Numbered from the stretch's first letter, positions 23,928-32,352 are shown. The stretch is 36,666 nucleotides of DNA from Bacteroidetes bacterium ADurb.Bin217 (GCA_002069975.1 MWCJ01000027.1:1-36666); one strand, 5' to 3'. Numbers and translations are program-made. Notes: generated from the sequence alone by a model not told the origin.

Positions 23928-25094
23928 ATGAAACATGTTTTAGTTCTAGGTGGTGGATTTGCAGGTGTAGAAGCCGCAATAGCATTGCAAAAATCGGGAG
24001 TATGCTCTGTTACTCTTGTATCCGACAGAGAATATTTATTTGTATATCCAATTTCAATTTGGATACCAACTCATGGTATTGATTTTAATCAGGTTCAAGT
24101 TTCGTTATATGATATTCAAAAGAAACATGGATTTAATCTTATTATCGATACTGTTCAAAAAATTGAAAGTAACAATTCTACCGTGTATTGTAGTAAACAG
24201 ATACTTACGTACGATTTTGTAATACTAGCTCTTGGTGCCAACAAAATGAAACATAGTGGTATTGAACATACGTATTCAATTTGTGGAAAACCAGAGGTTT
24301 CACTTGAATTAAGAAATGCTTTAGATACTCTTGTCAAACAAAACAAGGGGAAAATTGCTATAGGTTTTGGCGGAAACCCTAAAGATACGTCTGCAGTTCG
24401 AGGTGGTCCTGCATTTGAATTTGCATTTAATGTTCATCAGTATTTAAAAAGCAAAAGAATTCGTAATAATTTTGAAATCCATATGTTTGCACCTATGGCA
24501 GAACCGGGTGCAAGAATGGGTAAAAAAGCTATGTCGATGGTAAACACTATGTTGTCGAATGTAGGCATATCGAAACATTTTGGAAAAAAAATCATACAAT
24601 TTGAACCATCAAACATAGTATTTGAAGATAATTCAAAATTGAATGCAGATCTTATTATGTTTATACCCGCATCGGCAGGGCATGAAGTTTTGCAACAATC
24701 AGATTTGCCGCTCAACGAAGCAGGATTTGCAATAATAGACGACACGTGCAAAGTTAAATCTACATCGAATGTGTATGCTATAGGTGATTCTGCAGCAATT
24801 CAAGGGTATGACTGGATAGCAAAACAAGGACATTTAGCCGAATTAATGGGGAAACATGCTGCCTTCAATATTATTCAAACAATCAAAGGAACCAATAAAC
24901 GAAAGGGATATCATTCACATTTAAACATACTTTGTGTTATGGATATTGGTAACGGTGCTGCATTTATATTCAGAAATCACAAACGAGCATTTGTAATACC
25001 TATGCCTATTGTTGGGCATTGGCTCAAACAGTTATGGGGAGTGTATACTAAAAAAACTAAATTAGGAACATTGCCACGTATTCCCGGAATGTAA
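23928..25094 (+). CDS. FAD/NAD(P)-dependent oxidoreductase, sulfide:quinone oxidoreductase-like
   Basis: This 388-residue flavoprotein has an N-terminal dinucleotide fold, VLGGGFAGVEAA (about 6-17), and a FAD-binding YAIGDSAAIQ near 285. Overall organisation and size match sulfide:quinone oxidoreductase and flavocytochrome c sulfide dehydrogenase relatives. Cysteines at SICGKPEV and LCVMDIGNGAAF are placed like redox-active ones, but I cannot prove the SQR triad without an alignment. It would oxidise sulfide or polysulfide at the inner membrane face and feed quinone. The start at 23928 was chosen because it puts the Rossmann motif at the N-terminus; a TTG at 23898 is unlikely. It is the last gene of the run. 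Confidence 0.8.
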   Translation: MKHVLVLGGGFAGVEAAIALQKSGVCSVTLVSDREYLFVYPISIWIPTHGIDFNQVQVSLYDIQKKHGFNLIIDTVQKIESNNSTVYCSKQILTYDFVILALGANKMKHSGIEHTYSICGKPEVSLELRNALDTLVKQNKGKIAIGFGGNPKDTSAVRGGPAFEFAFNVHQYLKSKRIRNNFEIHMFAPMAEPGARMGKKAMSMVNTMLSNVGISKHFGKKIIQFEPSNIVFEDNSKLNADLIMFIPASAGHEVLQQSDLPLNEAGFAIIDDTCKVKSTSNVYAIGDSAAIQGYDWIAKQGHLAELMGKHAAFNIIQTIKGTNKRKGYHSHLNILCVMDIGNGAAFIFRNHKRAFVIPMPIVGHWLKQLWGVYTKKTKLGTLPRIPGM

Positions 25095-25194
25095 TAGTAT
25101 CGTATTTTTCTATTGAAAATTAAGAATTTATTTCAATTCGCTTGAGTCAGTAAAGCTCCAAAAGCAAATTTTTCAGTGGATAAAGTGGTTGTAA

Positions 25195-25953
25195 TTACAA
25201 ATAACACAATACCCAATAGGTAGCATATCCTATAATTTCTCGAATAAGAACACGTATGTTTTCCAAAGCTTGCATATCGGGTAGTAGGCAATGGTCGAAT
25301 GCGAATTTTCTGTTACCGCTTAAGCAATCGGTAGAATAAGGATAACACTGTATTCCTGCTTTTGTAAATGTTGCATAAGCTCGCGGCATGTGTATGGCCG
25401 ATGTTATGAGTATACAGCTAACAGTTTCTTGCGAAAGTATGTGTGCTGTATTTTGTGCATTTTCATAAGTGTTTTTTGATGTGTTTTCAATTCGAATATC
25501 TTGAAGTGGAATTCCTAATTGTATTAAAAAATCGCGTGTGGTTTCACTTTCAGTATATCCTTCGGGAAATAATTTTGCTTCGCCACCAGAAATAAGGATT
25601 TTTTTTATTTTTCCTTGCTTATACAACAACAAGGTTTGCCATAATCTGTCGCCTGCTTTATTAAAATGTAATCTGTCGTATTGTACGTCGTACGTATTGA
25701 ATCCTCCAAGCACAATACCATAATCGTATACTTGCGTGAGTGAATCTATATGAGTTGGTGGTGTTTCGTAAGCCCGAATACATTCATCTACAATACATGA
25801 ATTGGAGCAAATATAAAGGATTATGAGAGTAATACCAATAATTTTTTTTCGTTTGTGCGCTTGTTTTGTAAAAAATGCCCATGTAAGTGCTGCTACAAGC
25901 CACACTATTGGTGTAATTGCAAAATATAGAATCTTTGAAATAATAAAAAACAT
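25195..25953 (-). CDS. YdcF/SanA/ElyC-type DUF218 membrane protein
   Basis: This 252-residue protein has two N-terminal transmembrane helices (about 5-27 and 37-53) and a DUF218 domain. Domain motifs are YGIVLGG (about 78-84), LISGGEAK (about 119-126), ENTSKNTYENA and LITSAIHMPRA. E. coli ElyC acts in envelope (peptidoglycan lipid carrier) homeostasis. The fold may bind a nucleotide or sugar, but no reaction is established. It is convergent with the SQR-like gene, 100 nt away. Confidence 0.85.
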   Translation of the reverse strand: MFFIISKILYFAITPIVWLVAALTWAFFTKQAHKRKKIIGITLIILYICSNSCIVDECIRAYETPPTHIDSLTQVYDYGIVLGGFNTYDVQYDRLHFNKAGDRLWQTLLLYKQGKIKKILISGGEAKLFPEGYTESETTRDFLIQLGIPLQDIRIENTSKNTYENAQNTAHILSQETVSCILITSAIHMPRAYATFTKAGIQCYPYSTDCLSGNRKFAFDHCLLPDMQALENIRVLIREIIGYATYWVLCYL

Positions 25954-26233
25954 GTGAGTATTTTTTACAAATATACTATAAACCCGAATTAATCAATAGA
26001 AGACTTTGAAAAAGTTAATCTATTGAATCTATGAGGATAATCCTTCTGATTTATTTCGAAAATTTTGTTTGAAATATTTGTAAAAAACTGAACCGAACGA
26101 AGTGAGCTCAATGAACAAAGTGAATTAAATACAAAATAATATTTGATTTTGCAATTTCTATTATAGATTTTTGAATAAAGATAGAAACCATATTCATATA
26201 CTAACTTCGAATTTTATGTATATTTGCATTGTT
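25954..26233. other. 280-bp divergent spacer with hairpin and near-direct repeat
   Basis: The spacer lies between the divergent ydcF-like and S4-domain genes. It contains a hairpin at 25994-26025 (CAATAGA..ACTTT / AAAGT..TCTATTG) without a following T run. It also has a one-mismatch direct repeat of 18-bp period (GAACGAAGTGA at 26095, GAACAAAGTGA at 26113). A TATATTTG box at 26219-26226 ends only 7 nt before the S4 gene ATG and lacks a paired -33, so its use as a promoter is doubtful. No coding signal is seen. Confidence 0.45.
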
Positions 26234-26623
26234 ATGGCTCCAAAAATTGAGGAAAATATACGAATCGACAAATGGTTGTGGGCAGTGCGGTTATATAAAA
26301 CTCGCAGTTTGGCTACGAATGCTTGTAAAAATAATCAAATATATATTGATTCTATTGGGGTAAAACCTTCGAGAGTTCTTAAAATAGGAGATGTTGTACA
26401 AGTTAAACGTCCGCCTATAATGCGTTCGTACAGAGTGTTAGGTTTGTTGGCTCAACGTGAATCGGCAAAGGTGGTGGTAGACTTTATTGAAGATATTACA
26501 CCTTCAGAGGAATTGCAAAAGTTAGAAATGCTTAAATATGTAAAACCAGTATTTCGCGAGCGTGGACTTGGTCGTCCAACTAAAAAAGACCGGAGAAGTA
26601 TGGAGGATTTTGGATATTTATAG
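26234..26623 (+). CDS. S4-domain RNA-binding protein (Hsp15 / HslR type)
   Basis: This 129-residue cytosolic protein has an S4 RNA-binding domain near the N-terminus (IRIDKWLWAVRLYKTRSLAT, then NNQIYIDSIGVKPSRVLKIG). Its C-terminus is basic (ERGLGRPTKKDRR), as in Hsp15-type proteins that rescue stalled 50S subunits carrying peptidyl-tRNA. The start at 26234 (MAPKIEENIRID) was chosen; an in-frame start at 26171 would add 21 residues with no domain support. It is the first gene of an operon with DUF4924 and rpe. Confidence 0.88.
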   Translation: MAPKIEENIRIDKWLWAVRLYKTRSLATNACKNNQIYIDSIGVKPSRVLKIGDVVQVKRPPIMRSYRVLGLLAQRESAKVVVDFIEDITPSEELQKLEMLKYVKPVFRERGLGRPTKKDRRSMEDFGYL

Positions 26624-26635
26624 ATAGTGTAAGGT

Positions 26636-27169
26636 ATGATTATAGCAAAGCAAAAAAGAAAAGAAAATATTGCCGAATATATTCTATATATGTGGCAACT
26701 CGAAGATGTGTTGCGTGCGTATTCGTTTGATATAGAAAAACTTGTATCGCAGTTTTCGTATCCGCAGCATGTGTTGTCTGATATTACTCAGTGGTACCAA
26801 GAATTGGCTCATGCTATGAAAAACGAAGGAATTGAAACTTCTGGGCATTTGATGCAACTTAAAGAATTAGTGCAAGATCTTTCAACATTAAATATTAAAT
26901 TATTACAAAAAAAGGACGAAAAAGAGTATTACGAATTGTTTAGTGATGCATTGCCTTTTATTTCCGATATTATAAATAAGTCCGATAATGCTGTTAAAAA
27001 CGAGATAGATGCTTGTTTTACCGGTTTATACGGGTATATGTTGTTGAAATTGCAACAAAAACAAATTTCGGACGAAACGCAGGCTGCTATGCAAACTTTT
27101 AGTAAATTGCTTGCTCGTTTGTCAGCTAAATATCATGCATACGAAAAAGGTGAACTCGATATAGATTAA
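26636..27169 (+). CDS. DUF4924 family protein
   Basis: This 177-residue, largely helical cytosolic protein has the DUF4924 opening KQKRKENIAEYILYMWQLED, seen in many Bacteroidota. There is no signal peptide, membrane segment or catalytic motif. Its function is unknown. It sits 12 nt after the S4-domain gene and 13 nt before rpe, so it is co-transcribed with housekeeping genes. Confidence 0.75.
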   Translation: MIIAKQKRKENIAEYILYMWQLEDVLRAYSFDIEKLVSQFSYPQHVLSDITQWYQELAHAMKNEGIETSGHLMQLKELVQDLSTLNIKLLQKKDEKEYYELFSDALPFISDIINKSDNAVKNEIDACFTGLYGYMLLKLQQKQISDETQAAMQTFSKLLARLSAKYHAYEKGELDID

Positions 27170-27182
27170 AAAAACTGATACT

Positions 27183-27833
27183 ATGGTACTTATTGCCCCA
27201 TCATTACTATCTGCCGATTTTTCGAATCTTCGTGCCGATATAGAATTTATAAATCAAAGTAACGCCGACTGGTTTCACCTCGATATTATGGATGGTGTGT
27301 TTGTACCAAATATTTCGTTTGGGTTGCCTGTGGTAAAGGCAGTACAAAAATATGCAACAAAACCACTCGATGTACATCTTATGATTACCAATCCCGATGC
27401 GTATATTTCGCAATTTAGAGATGCCGGAGCCGATTGGCTAACAGTGCATTACGAAGCGTGCACACATTTGCATCGTACGGTTCAATCTATTCATCAGGCG
27501 GGAATAAAAGCCGGTGTTTCTATTAATCCGCATACTCCGGTGTCGGTATTGGAACATATTATTTGTGATGTGGATTTAATACTTATTATGTCTGTAAATC
27601 CCGGATTTGGCGGGCAATCCTTTATTCCCGAATCATTACAAAAAATTAAAGAATTGCAAGCTCTTATAAAACGTAAACATTCTAAAGCACTTATAGAGGT
27701 TGATGGTGGTATAGATACTTCAAATGCTGCACAGGTAATCGCACATGGTGCCCAGGTGCTGGTAGCAGGCAATGCGATTTTTTCGGCTACAGACAGAAAT
27801 TTTGTAATAAATTCGATAAAAAACAATTGCTAA
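27183..27833 (+). CDS. rpe: Ribulose-phosphate 3-epimerase
   Basis: This 216-residue TIM-barrel enzyme interconverts ribulose 5-phosphate and xylulose 5-phosphate in the pentose phosphate pathway. Signatures are IAPSLLSADFSNL at the N-terminus, WFHLDIMDGVFVPNISFG with the metal histidine and catalytic aspartate, LDVHLMI, SVNPGFGGQSF and EVDGGI with the second catalytic aspartate. Length is normal. The stop is 4 nt from the convergent stop of the broken kinase gene. Confidence 0.96.
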   Translation: MVLIAPSLLSADFSNLRADIEFINQSNADWFHLDIMDGVFVPNISFGLPVVKAVQKYATKPLDVHLMITNPDAYISQFRDAGADWLTVHYEACTHLHRTVQSIHQAGIKAGVSINPHTPVSVLEHIICDVDLILIMSVNPGFGGQSFIPESLQKIKELQALIKRKHSKALIEVDGGIDTSNAAQVIAHGAQVLVAGNAIFSATDRNFVINSIKNNC

Positions 27834-27837
27834 ACCT

Positions 27838-28843
27838 CTATTGGTTTGAATTATATGTTTTTATATCTGCTAACATAGTATATAATTCTTGTCGTTGTAT
27901 TGGTTTGCAAATATAATTTACAAATCCAGCTTTTAGTGCTTTATTTTTCTCGTCACTTCCGGCAAATGCTGTTTGAGCTATAATTTTTTGTTGCGGGTTT
28001 TGAGCTAAAATTTCGGCAGCAGCTTCGTATCCTGTAATGTCTGGTAAGCGAATATCCATAAGTATTACATCAAAAATTTTGTCGCTTGCTATATAAATAG
28101 CTTTTTTACCATACGATACAGTGTCAACATAACATTTCCATTGGTTGAGCAATGCATCTAAATATTGTGCATTAAATTCGTCGTCTTCTACTATTAATAC
28201 ACGCAATCCTAATTTAGCTTGTGATGTATATATGTGCGAAAGTGAGTTCTCTGTGTCATCTATCGAAGGTATTTCGAACGGATAGGTAAAATAAAATGTA
28301 GTTCCTTTTCCAAGTTCTGATGTCAAACGAATATCGCCGCCTACTAAATTCAATAAGCCTTTGATTATAGGTAATCCTAATCCGGTGCCGTTAAATATAC
28401 CCGAAGTGTCGGTGCTTGCTTGAACAAATCGTTTGAAGATTCGAGTTTGGTCTTCGTTGCTTATGCCCATTCCGGTATCGGCTACATACATAAACAATAT
28501 AGAATTATCTTGTATTTCGCAACCTAATTCAATATATCCGCTATGGGTAAATTTAAATGCATTGGTTATAAGGTTTATTAATATTTGTTTTAATTTAATT
28601 TGATCTAAAATAGCAGTTGTGTTCAATATGTTTGAATCTATGTGTATTATAAAATCAATATGTTCTTTTTTTATTCGAACTCTATATTCATTAAAAAACA
28701 ATTCTACTTCTTGAATTATACTGCGTAAGGAGCATGTTTCGTTGTGCAACGACAGTTGTCCCGATTCTATCTTTGCAATATCAAGTATATCGTTTATTAT
28801 TTCAAGCAAATCGGCACTCCGCTGACGAATAATCGATGAATAT
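27838..28843 (-). pseudogene. Truncated hybrid histidine kinase, 5' part lost at the IS
   Basis: What remains encodes the second half of a HisKA dimerisation helix (IIRQRSADLLEIINDILDIA), a complete HATPase domain (LINLITNAFKFT, VADTGMGIS, GTGLGLPI) and a receiver domain (VEDDE, VILMDIRLPD, then CKPI) with an intact phospho-acceptor aspartate. The H-box with the phosphorylated histidine and all sensor parts are missing, because the IS begins about 12 codons upstream of IINDILD. An apparent TTG start at 28809 is internal to the helix. The sequence across the IS, in either strand, does not continue a kinase, so the gene is dead or reduced to a kinase-less relay. Confidence 0.85.
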
Positions 28844-28860
28844 TTTCCTGACTTGTCCCC

Positions 28861-28947
28861 ATAAATTTTAGTGCGGAGCTAACTATCACAAAATCAACAA
28901 TATTTTCAAAAAAAACATTAAATTTACCGCACTAAGGCTAAATTTAT
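28861..28947 (+). promoter_or_regulatory. Inverted repeat abutting the transposase start codon
   Basis: ATAAATTTTAGTGCGG (28861-28876) can pair with CCGCACTAA (28927-28935) and, after a 4-5 base bulge, with AATTTAT (28941-28947), which touches the ATG at 28948. A transcript reading in from outside the IS would fold the leader into a stem ending at the start codon, whereas one starting in the 50-base loop would not. This resembles the anti-read-through stems known in IS10 and related elements. Confidence 0.5.
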
Positions 28948-30432
28948 ATGAAAATAAGAGTTGTCAAAACAGGCTCAAATGCTAATGCAGTACAAGTTGT
29001 ACGTTATCAAAATAATAAGAGAATAGTTTTACAGCATATTGGTTCTGCACATTCAGAAGAATCTTTACACGATTTAAAATTATTAGCAGAAGAATGGATT
29101 AAAGATAGCACTAAACAACTTTCGATTTTTCCAGAAGAAATCCCCAATAAACTGTTAAATCTGAATTACAGCTCATTTATAGGCGTAAAGTATCGTTATT
29201 TTCATCAACAGATACAAGCAATTCAAACGGTAATAAAATTTGCTGAATTACCCGATTTAATAAATGATTTGGTTGCAATACGGATATTTGAACCTGCGTC
29301 AAAATTACGTTCCCTTGAGCTTTTAGAACTTTTTTTCGGCATTAGTCATAGCAGAAAACAATATTATAAAATTGCACCCAATTGTCTAAATTTAAAAGAA
29401 ATAGTAGAACAAAAGGTGATTGATTTTGCGGGAATTGAATATTCATTCAAATTTGATTTGTTATTTTATGATGTGACAACACTCTATTTTGAGACTTTTG
29501 AAGAAGATGAGTTGCGTAAAAACGGCTTTTCAAAAGACAATAAATCTCAGCAACCTCAAATACTTATAGCGTTAATTGTTAGTAAAGAAGGCTTTCCAAT
29601 TGCTTACGAAGTATTTTCAGGTAATACATTTGAGGGACATACAATTATACCAGTTATCAAAGAATTTATTATAAAAAACAAAGTACAAGATTTTACCGTA
29701 GTGGCAGATGCAGCCATGATTAGTTCAGAGAATATACTTCAATTAGCTCAAAACAATATTAATTTTATTGTTGGAGCAAGACTTGGAAATGTATCGTCAA
29801 CACTTCTTGAAACAATCGATAAAAGTATATCGCGTGAAGATGGTAAGAGTATACGGCTAAAAACTGATAAAGGCTATTTGATTTGTAGTTTTTCCTCTCT
29901 TAGATATCGTAAGGATAAATATGAAATGGAAAAGCAAATCGAAAGAGCAAAACAAGTTATTGCAATGCCTTCTAAAAGTAAAAAATTAAAGTTTACTCAA
30001 ATTAACGGTCAAAAAATTGAACTCAATGATGCTTTGATTGAAAAAACGATAAAACTACTTGGAATTAAAGGGTATTATACCAATTTAGATGAATCAATTG
30101 CTGATAATAAAACTATCATAGAAAGGTATCATGAATTATATAAAATTGAACAAGCATTCAGAATATCAAAGAATGATTTACAAACTCGACCAATCTTTCA
30201 TTACAAAGAACAACCTATAAAATTACATATACTAATCTGCTTTATGGCTCTTGTTATCTCAAAACATATAGAACTAAAAACAGGAATATCAATTAGAAAA
30301 TTTATAGATGAATCAAAAAAGGTTATTGATGGTGAAATTTTAAACCAAATTACCCAGAAAATTATTACTATAAAAGGTCATCCAACTCAAAAAATAAACG
30401 AAATTATTTCAAAATTAAATTTACCGCACTAA
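28948..30432 (+). CDS. IS1634-family DDE transposase
   Basis: This is a complete 494-residue transposase. DDE positions are recognisable: first aspartate in FYDVTTLYFE (about 175), second in TVVADAAMIS (about 254), and the glutamate in the ELYKIEQAFRISK signature (about 405). The N-terminus (VQVVRYQNNKRIVLQHIGSA) and the LHILICFMALVISKHIE segment near the end are typical of IS1634. The stop codon lies within the right-hand copy of the internal 18-mer. No frameshift or internal stop is seen. Confidence 0.92.
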   Translation: MKIRVVKTGSNANAVQVVRYQNNKRIVLQHIGSAHSEESLHDLKLLAEEWIKDSTKQLSIFPEEIPNKLLNLNYSSFIGVKYRYFHQQIQAIQTVIKFAELPDLINDLVAIRIFEPASKLRSLELLELFFGISHSRKQYYKIAPNCLNLKEIVEQKVIDFAGIEYSFKFDLLFYDVTTLYFETFEEDELRKNGFSKDNKSQQPQILIALIVSKEGFPIAYEVFSGNTFEGHTIIPVIKEFIIKNKVQDFTVVADAAMISSENILQLAQNNINFIVGARLGNVSSTLLETIDKSISREDGKSIRLKTDKGYLICSFSSLRYRKDKYEMEKQIERAKQVIAMPSKSKKLKFTQINGQKIELNDALIEKTIKLLGIKGYYTNLDESIADNKTIIERYHELYKIEQAFRISKNDLQTRPIFHYKEQPIKLHILICFMALVISKHIELKTGISIRKFIDESKKVIDGEILNQITQKIITIKGHPTQKINEIISKLNLPH

Positions 30433-30450
30433 AAGGGACAAGTCAGGAAA

Positions 30451-30635
30451 AATATGCAGGTAAAAAAATCAAAAACATATACATAACCAAGCCGGGGATT
30501 TTATATGCTTCTATGATGGGCTACGCTCACGTTCAACGCTTTTTAGATTCGGGTGGTAAAAAAAATTATTATGCCGGAAGTGGCAAAAGCATTGGTGCTC
30601 GCTTACAAAAATATCAACATACAGAGTTTAATTGA
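30451..30635 (+). pseudogene. 3' remnant of a lost gene, possibly a cell-wall lytic enzyme
   Basis: Immediately right of the IS an open frame of about 60 codons runs to a TGA at 30633, in phase with read-through from the IS end. It has coding character (ITKPGILYASMMGYAHVQRF, then YYAGSGKSIGARLQKYQ). Its pattern resembles the C-terminal part of phage- or secretion-associated muramidases (ITxxGLLxAxHxxGxxxVxxFL...GTS...YLxKF), but this is a weak resemblance by eye. No start codon of its own precedes it. Confidence 0.4.
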
Positions 30636-30719
30636 TAGATTGTTTGAGTTTTTGGGGTTGACAGGTACAATATTTTAACCACAACGTGTTGCCTAAGCGG
30701 AAAACAAAAAATTCGAAAT

Positions 30720-30840
30720 ATAGCTCCGGAGGAGTTACATTATGGTAGTATATGTATAGTTGGAAAATTCAATAGCTCCGATGGAGCGATATTACATGTA
30801 AATATATAGGTATAATAATGTCGCCTCTCCGAGGCTATTT
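30720..30840. repeat. Cluster of three REP-like short palindromes
   Basis: There are three imperfect stem-loops in an intergenic spacer: GCTCC-GGA-GGAGT (30723-30735), GCTCC-GAT-GGAGC (30775-30787) and, in reverse orientation, GCCTC-TCC-GAGGC (about 30823-30835). Each is flanked by AATAG/TTATT-like sequence. GC-rich cores in an AT-rich spacer and alternating orientation fit repetitive extragenic palindromes. The rest of 30636-30903 has no coding signal. Confidence 0.65.
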
Positions 30841-30903
30841 GATTTAATGTGTTTTTGGCTGAAAGCAATTTATCCGAAAAAATCTGTGGATAAAAATAAA
30901 TTT

Positions 30904-31383
30904 TTAATTATACAACCCCATTTTAATTGCTGTAACCGCCGCTTCTACACCTTTATTGCCATGTTTTCCTCCGGCACGTTCTTGTGCTTGTTCAAGAGAA
31001 TTCACGGTTAATACTCCAAAAATAAAAGGTAAATCAAATGAAAGATTCAATTCAGAAATACCATATGTAACACCTTGACAGATATAATCAAAATGTGGCG
31101 TATCGCCTTGAATTACAGTACCTATCGCTATTATAGCATCAACATCGTAATTTTCTGCCATTACTTTGCAACCATAGGTTAATTCAAACGCACCAGGCAC
31201 ATAGTTTACAAATATGTTTGCTTTGTCTACACCATGATGCAATAACGTTTCTATAGCTCCCTGCAATAATTGATTATTTATTTCAATATTCCATTCGGCA
31301 ACAACAATACCTATAGATAATCCAGATGCATCGGGAATTGAAGTAAAATCGTAGTCCGATAAATTTTTAAGAGAAGTCGCCAT
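30904..31383 (-). CDS. ribH: 6,7-dimethyl-8-ribityllumazine synthase
   Basis: This 159-residue enzyme makes the penultimate intermediate of riboflavin from 5-amino-6-ribitylaminouracil and 3,4-dihydroxybutanone 4-phosphate. Conserved segments are [10 protein letters not shown] (substrate pocket), [23 protein letters not shown] with the catalytic histidine, and [17 protein letters not shown]. Length fits the icosahedral or pentameric type. Its ATG overlaps the TPR gene stop by one base, so the two are co-translated. Neighbouring rib genes are not in the window. Confidence 0.95.
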   Translation of the reverse strand: MATSLKNLSDYDFTSIPDASGLSIGIVVAEWNIEINNQLLQGAIETLLHHGVDKANIFVNYVPGAFELTYGCKVMAENYDVDAIIAIGTVIQGDTPHFDYICQGVTYGISELNLSFDLPFIFGVLTVNSLEQAQERAGGKHGNKGVEAAVTAIKMGLYN

Positions 31384-32066
31384 TATTTAAAACTTACGCG
31401 TGTAATATATTTATCAATAGAGCTTGCCTCATTTGAAGTTGGATATTCATCTTTGATTTTTGTATATACTTCAAGAGCTTTATCTTTTTTACCCATTTTT
31501 TCGTACACCATTCCTGCTTTCATTAAAAAAAGTGGACTCGATAATTCATGACTACTCATTTCAGCAGCTTCTAAATAAAACGCTACTGCTTTATCTAAAT
31601 TACCAAGTTCTGTATAGGCATCACCTATTGCACTTTTAGCTAAAGGCATAATTACAGGGTCTTGCACTTCGAAATCTTCTAAATATGAAATAGCATTTTC
31701 GTATTCGCCTAATTTTATACAACAAAATCCGGCATATGCTTTCGCCAAATTTCCTGCTTTTGTACTTCCATATTCATCTACTATTTCAGAAAATCCCATT
31801 ACCGACTCATTACCATATAAAGCAATATTAAATGAATCTTTTGCAAATGCATTTTGTGCTTGCCATATTACATTCTGAACTTCAGTTTCGCGAGGAGTAA
31901 TTACAAAATTTCTGTATGCAATAAATCCTGCAACTACTATCAAAACTGCACCAACAATATACGTTAGTTTTTTTTGATTTTGCTCAATATATAATTCTGC
32001 TCTACCAAGTGTAGATTCAATTTTTTCTAATTTTTGAGGTTCGTTTGTTTCGTTAGTATGTGCCAT
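31383..32066 (-). CDS. Membrane-anchored TPR protein (YfgM-like)
   Basis: This 227-residue protein has a cytosolic N-terminus, one transmembrane helix (about 35-53, [19 protein letters not shown]) and a periplasmic tetratricopeptide region (about 95-215: [60 protein letters not shown]). The architecture is that of YfgM-type proteins, which associate with the Sec translocon and periplasmic chaperones. Pairing with ribH is common in Bacteroidota. No enzymatic motif is seen. Confidence 0.8.
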   Translation of the reverse strand: MAHTNETNEPQKLEKIESTLGRAELYIEQNQKKLTYIVGAVLIVVAGFIAYRNFVITPRETEVQNVIWQAQNAFAKDSFNIALYGNESVMGFSEIVDEYGSTKAGNLAKAYAGFCCIKLGEYENAISYLEDFEVQDPVIMPLAKSAIGDAYTELGNLDKAVAFYLEAAEMSSHELSSPLFLMKAGMVYEKMGKKDKALEVYTKIKDEYPTSNEASSIDKYITRVSFK

Positions 32067-32352
32067 TGTTTGTAATTAATAAACGTATACTTATTTTTTT
32101 AAAGCACAAAAATAGTATTTCTTTTTGTATTTAAAACATGTATTGATAATTTTTAATCATTGTTTTCTGATAAAAAAATTAAAACCTTATTACAATATAC
32201 TAATTTTTACATCCTACGTGGTACGTTGTAATTCAAGGTTGGATTATATTTTACCAATATGTAATACCTAACGGTAGTATCCCTTAGGAATAAATATCGG
32301 AAGAAAGTTTTTTTTCACCCTATTACTATGTGCCTCGGAGAAGTATACCATT
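32067..32352. other. 286-bp spacer with candidate promoter for the TPR-ribH pair
   Basis: On the minus strand a TATTTTTG box (plus-strand 32107-32114) lies about 40 nt before the TPR gene ATG and fits the TAnnTTTG -7 element; a clear -33 TTTG is not seen. Near the cstA stop the plus-strand sequence GCCTCGGAGAAG (about 32332) resembles half of the REP-like palindromes at 30720-30840. No coding signal or strong terminator is visible. Confidence 0.4.

Larger units (their letters stand above)
28844..30450 (+). mobile_element. IS1634-family insertion sequence, 1607 bp
   Basis: The element is bounded by perfect 16-bp terminal inverted repeats (TTTCCTGACTTGTCCC at 28844-28859 and its complement at 30435-30450). 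It carries one transposase gene on the plus strand and has a 5-bp flanking duplication. Inside, an 18-mer TTAAATTTACCGCACTAA occurs at 28918-28935 and 30415-30432, and a partial inverted copy lies at 28861-28876. The ends and transposase look intact, so the element may still be active. Confidence 0.88.
28839..30455. repeat. 5-bp target-site duplication AATAT flanking the IS
   Basis: AATAT occurs at 28839-28843 and again at 30451-30455, directly abutting the terminal inverted repeats. Five to six base duplications are typical of IS1634-family elements. In AT-rich DNA a chance match is possible, and the flanks do not join into one gene. Confidence 0.6.

Noticed and set aside
25105..25135. ATTGAAA/TTTCAAT inverted repeat after the SQR-like gene as a terminator
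   Set aside because: Seven AT-rich pairs with a 13-base loop and no T tract; too weak to call.
26171..26233. Upstream ATG for the S4-domain protein
   Set aside because: The extra 21 residues have no family support.
28809..28809. Start codon for the histidine kinase fragment
   Set aside because: It is an internal TTG leucine inside the HisKA helix; the frame continues up to the IS, so this is a truncated gene rather than a short native one.
30720..30840. Short spaced palindromes as a CRISPR array
   Set aside because: Units differ in sequence and orientation, spacing is irregular, and no cas genes are nearby.
32262..32290. CCTAA/TTAGG stem downstream of cstA as a terminator
   Set aside because: Only five base pairs with a long loop and no adjacent T run on the minus strand.
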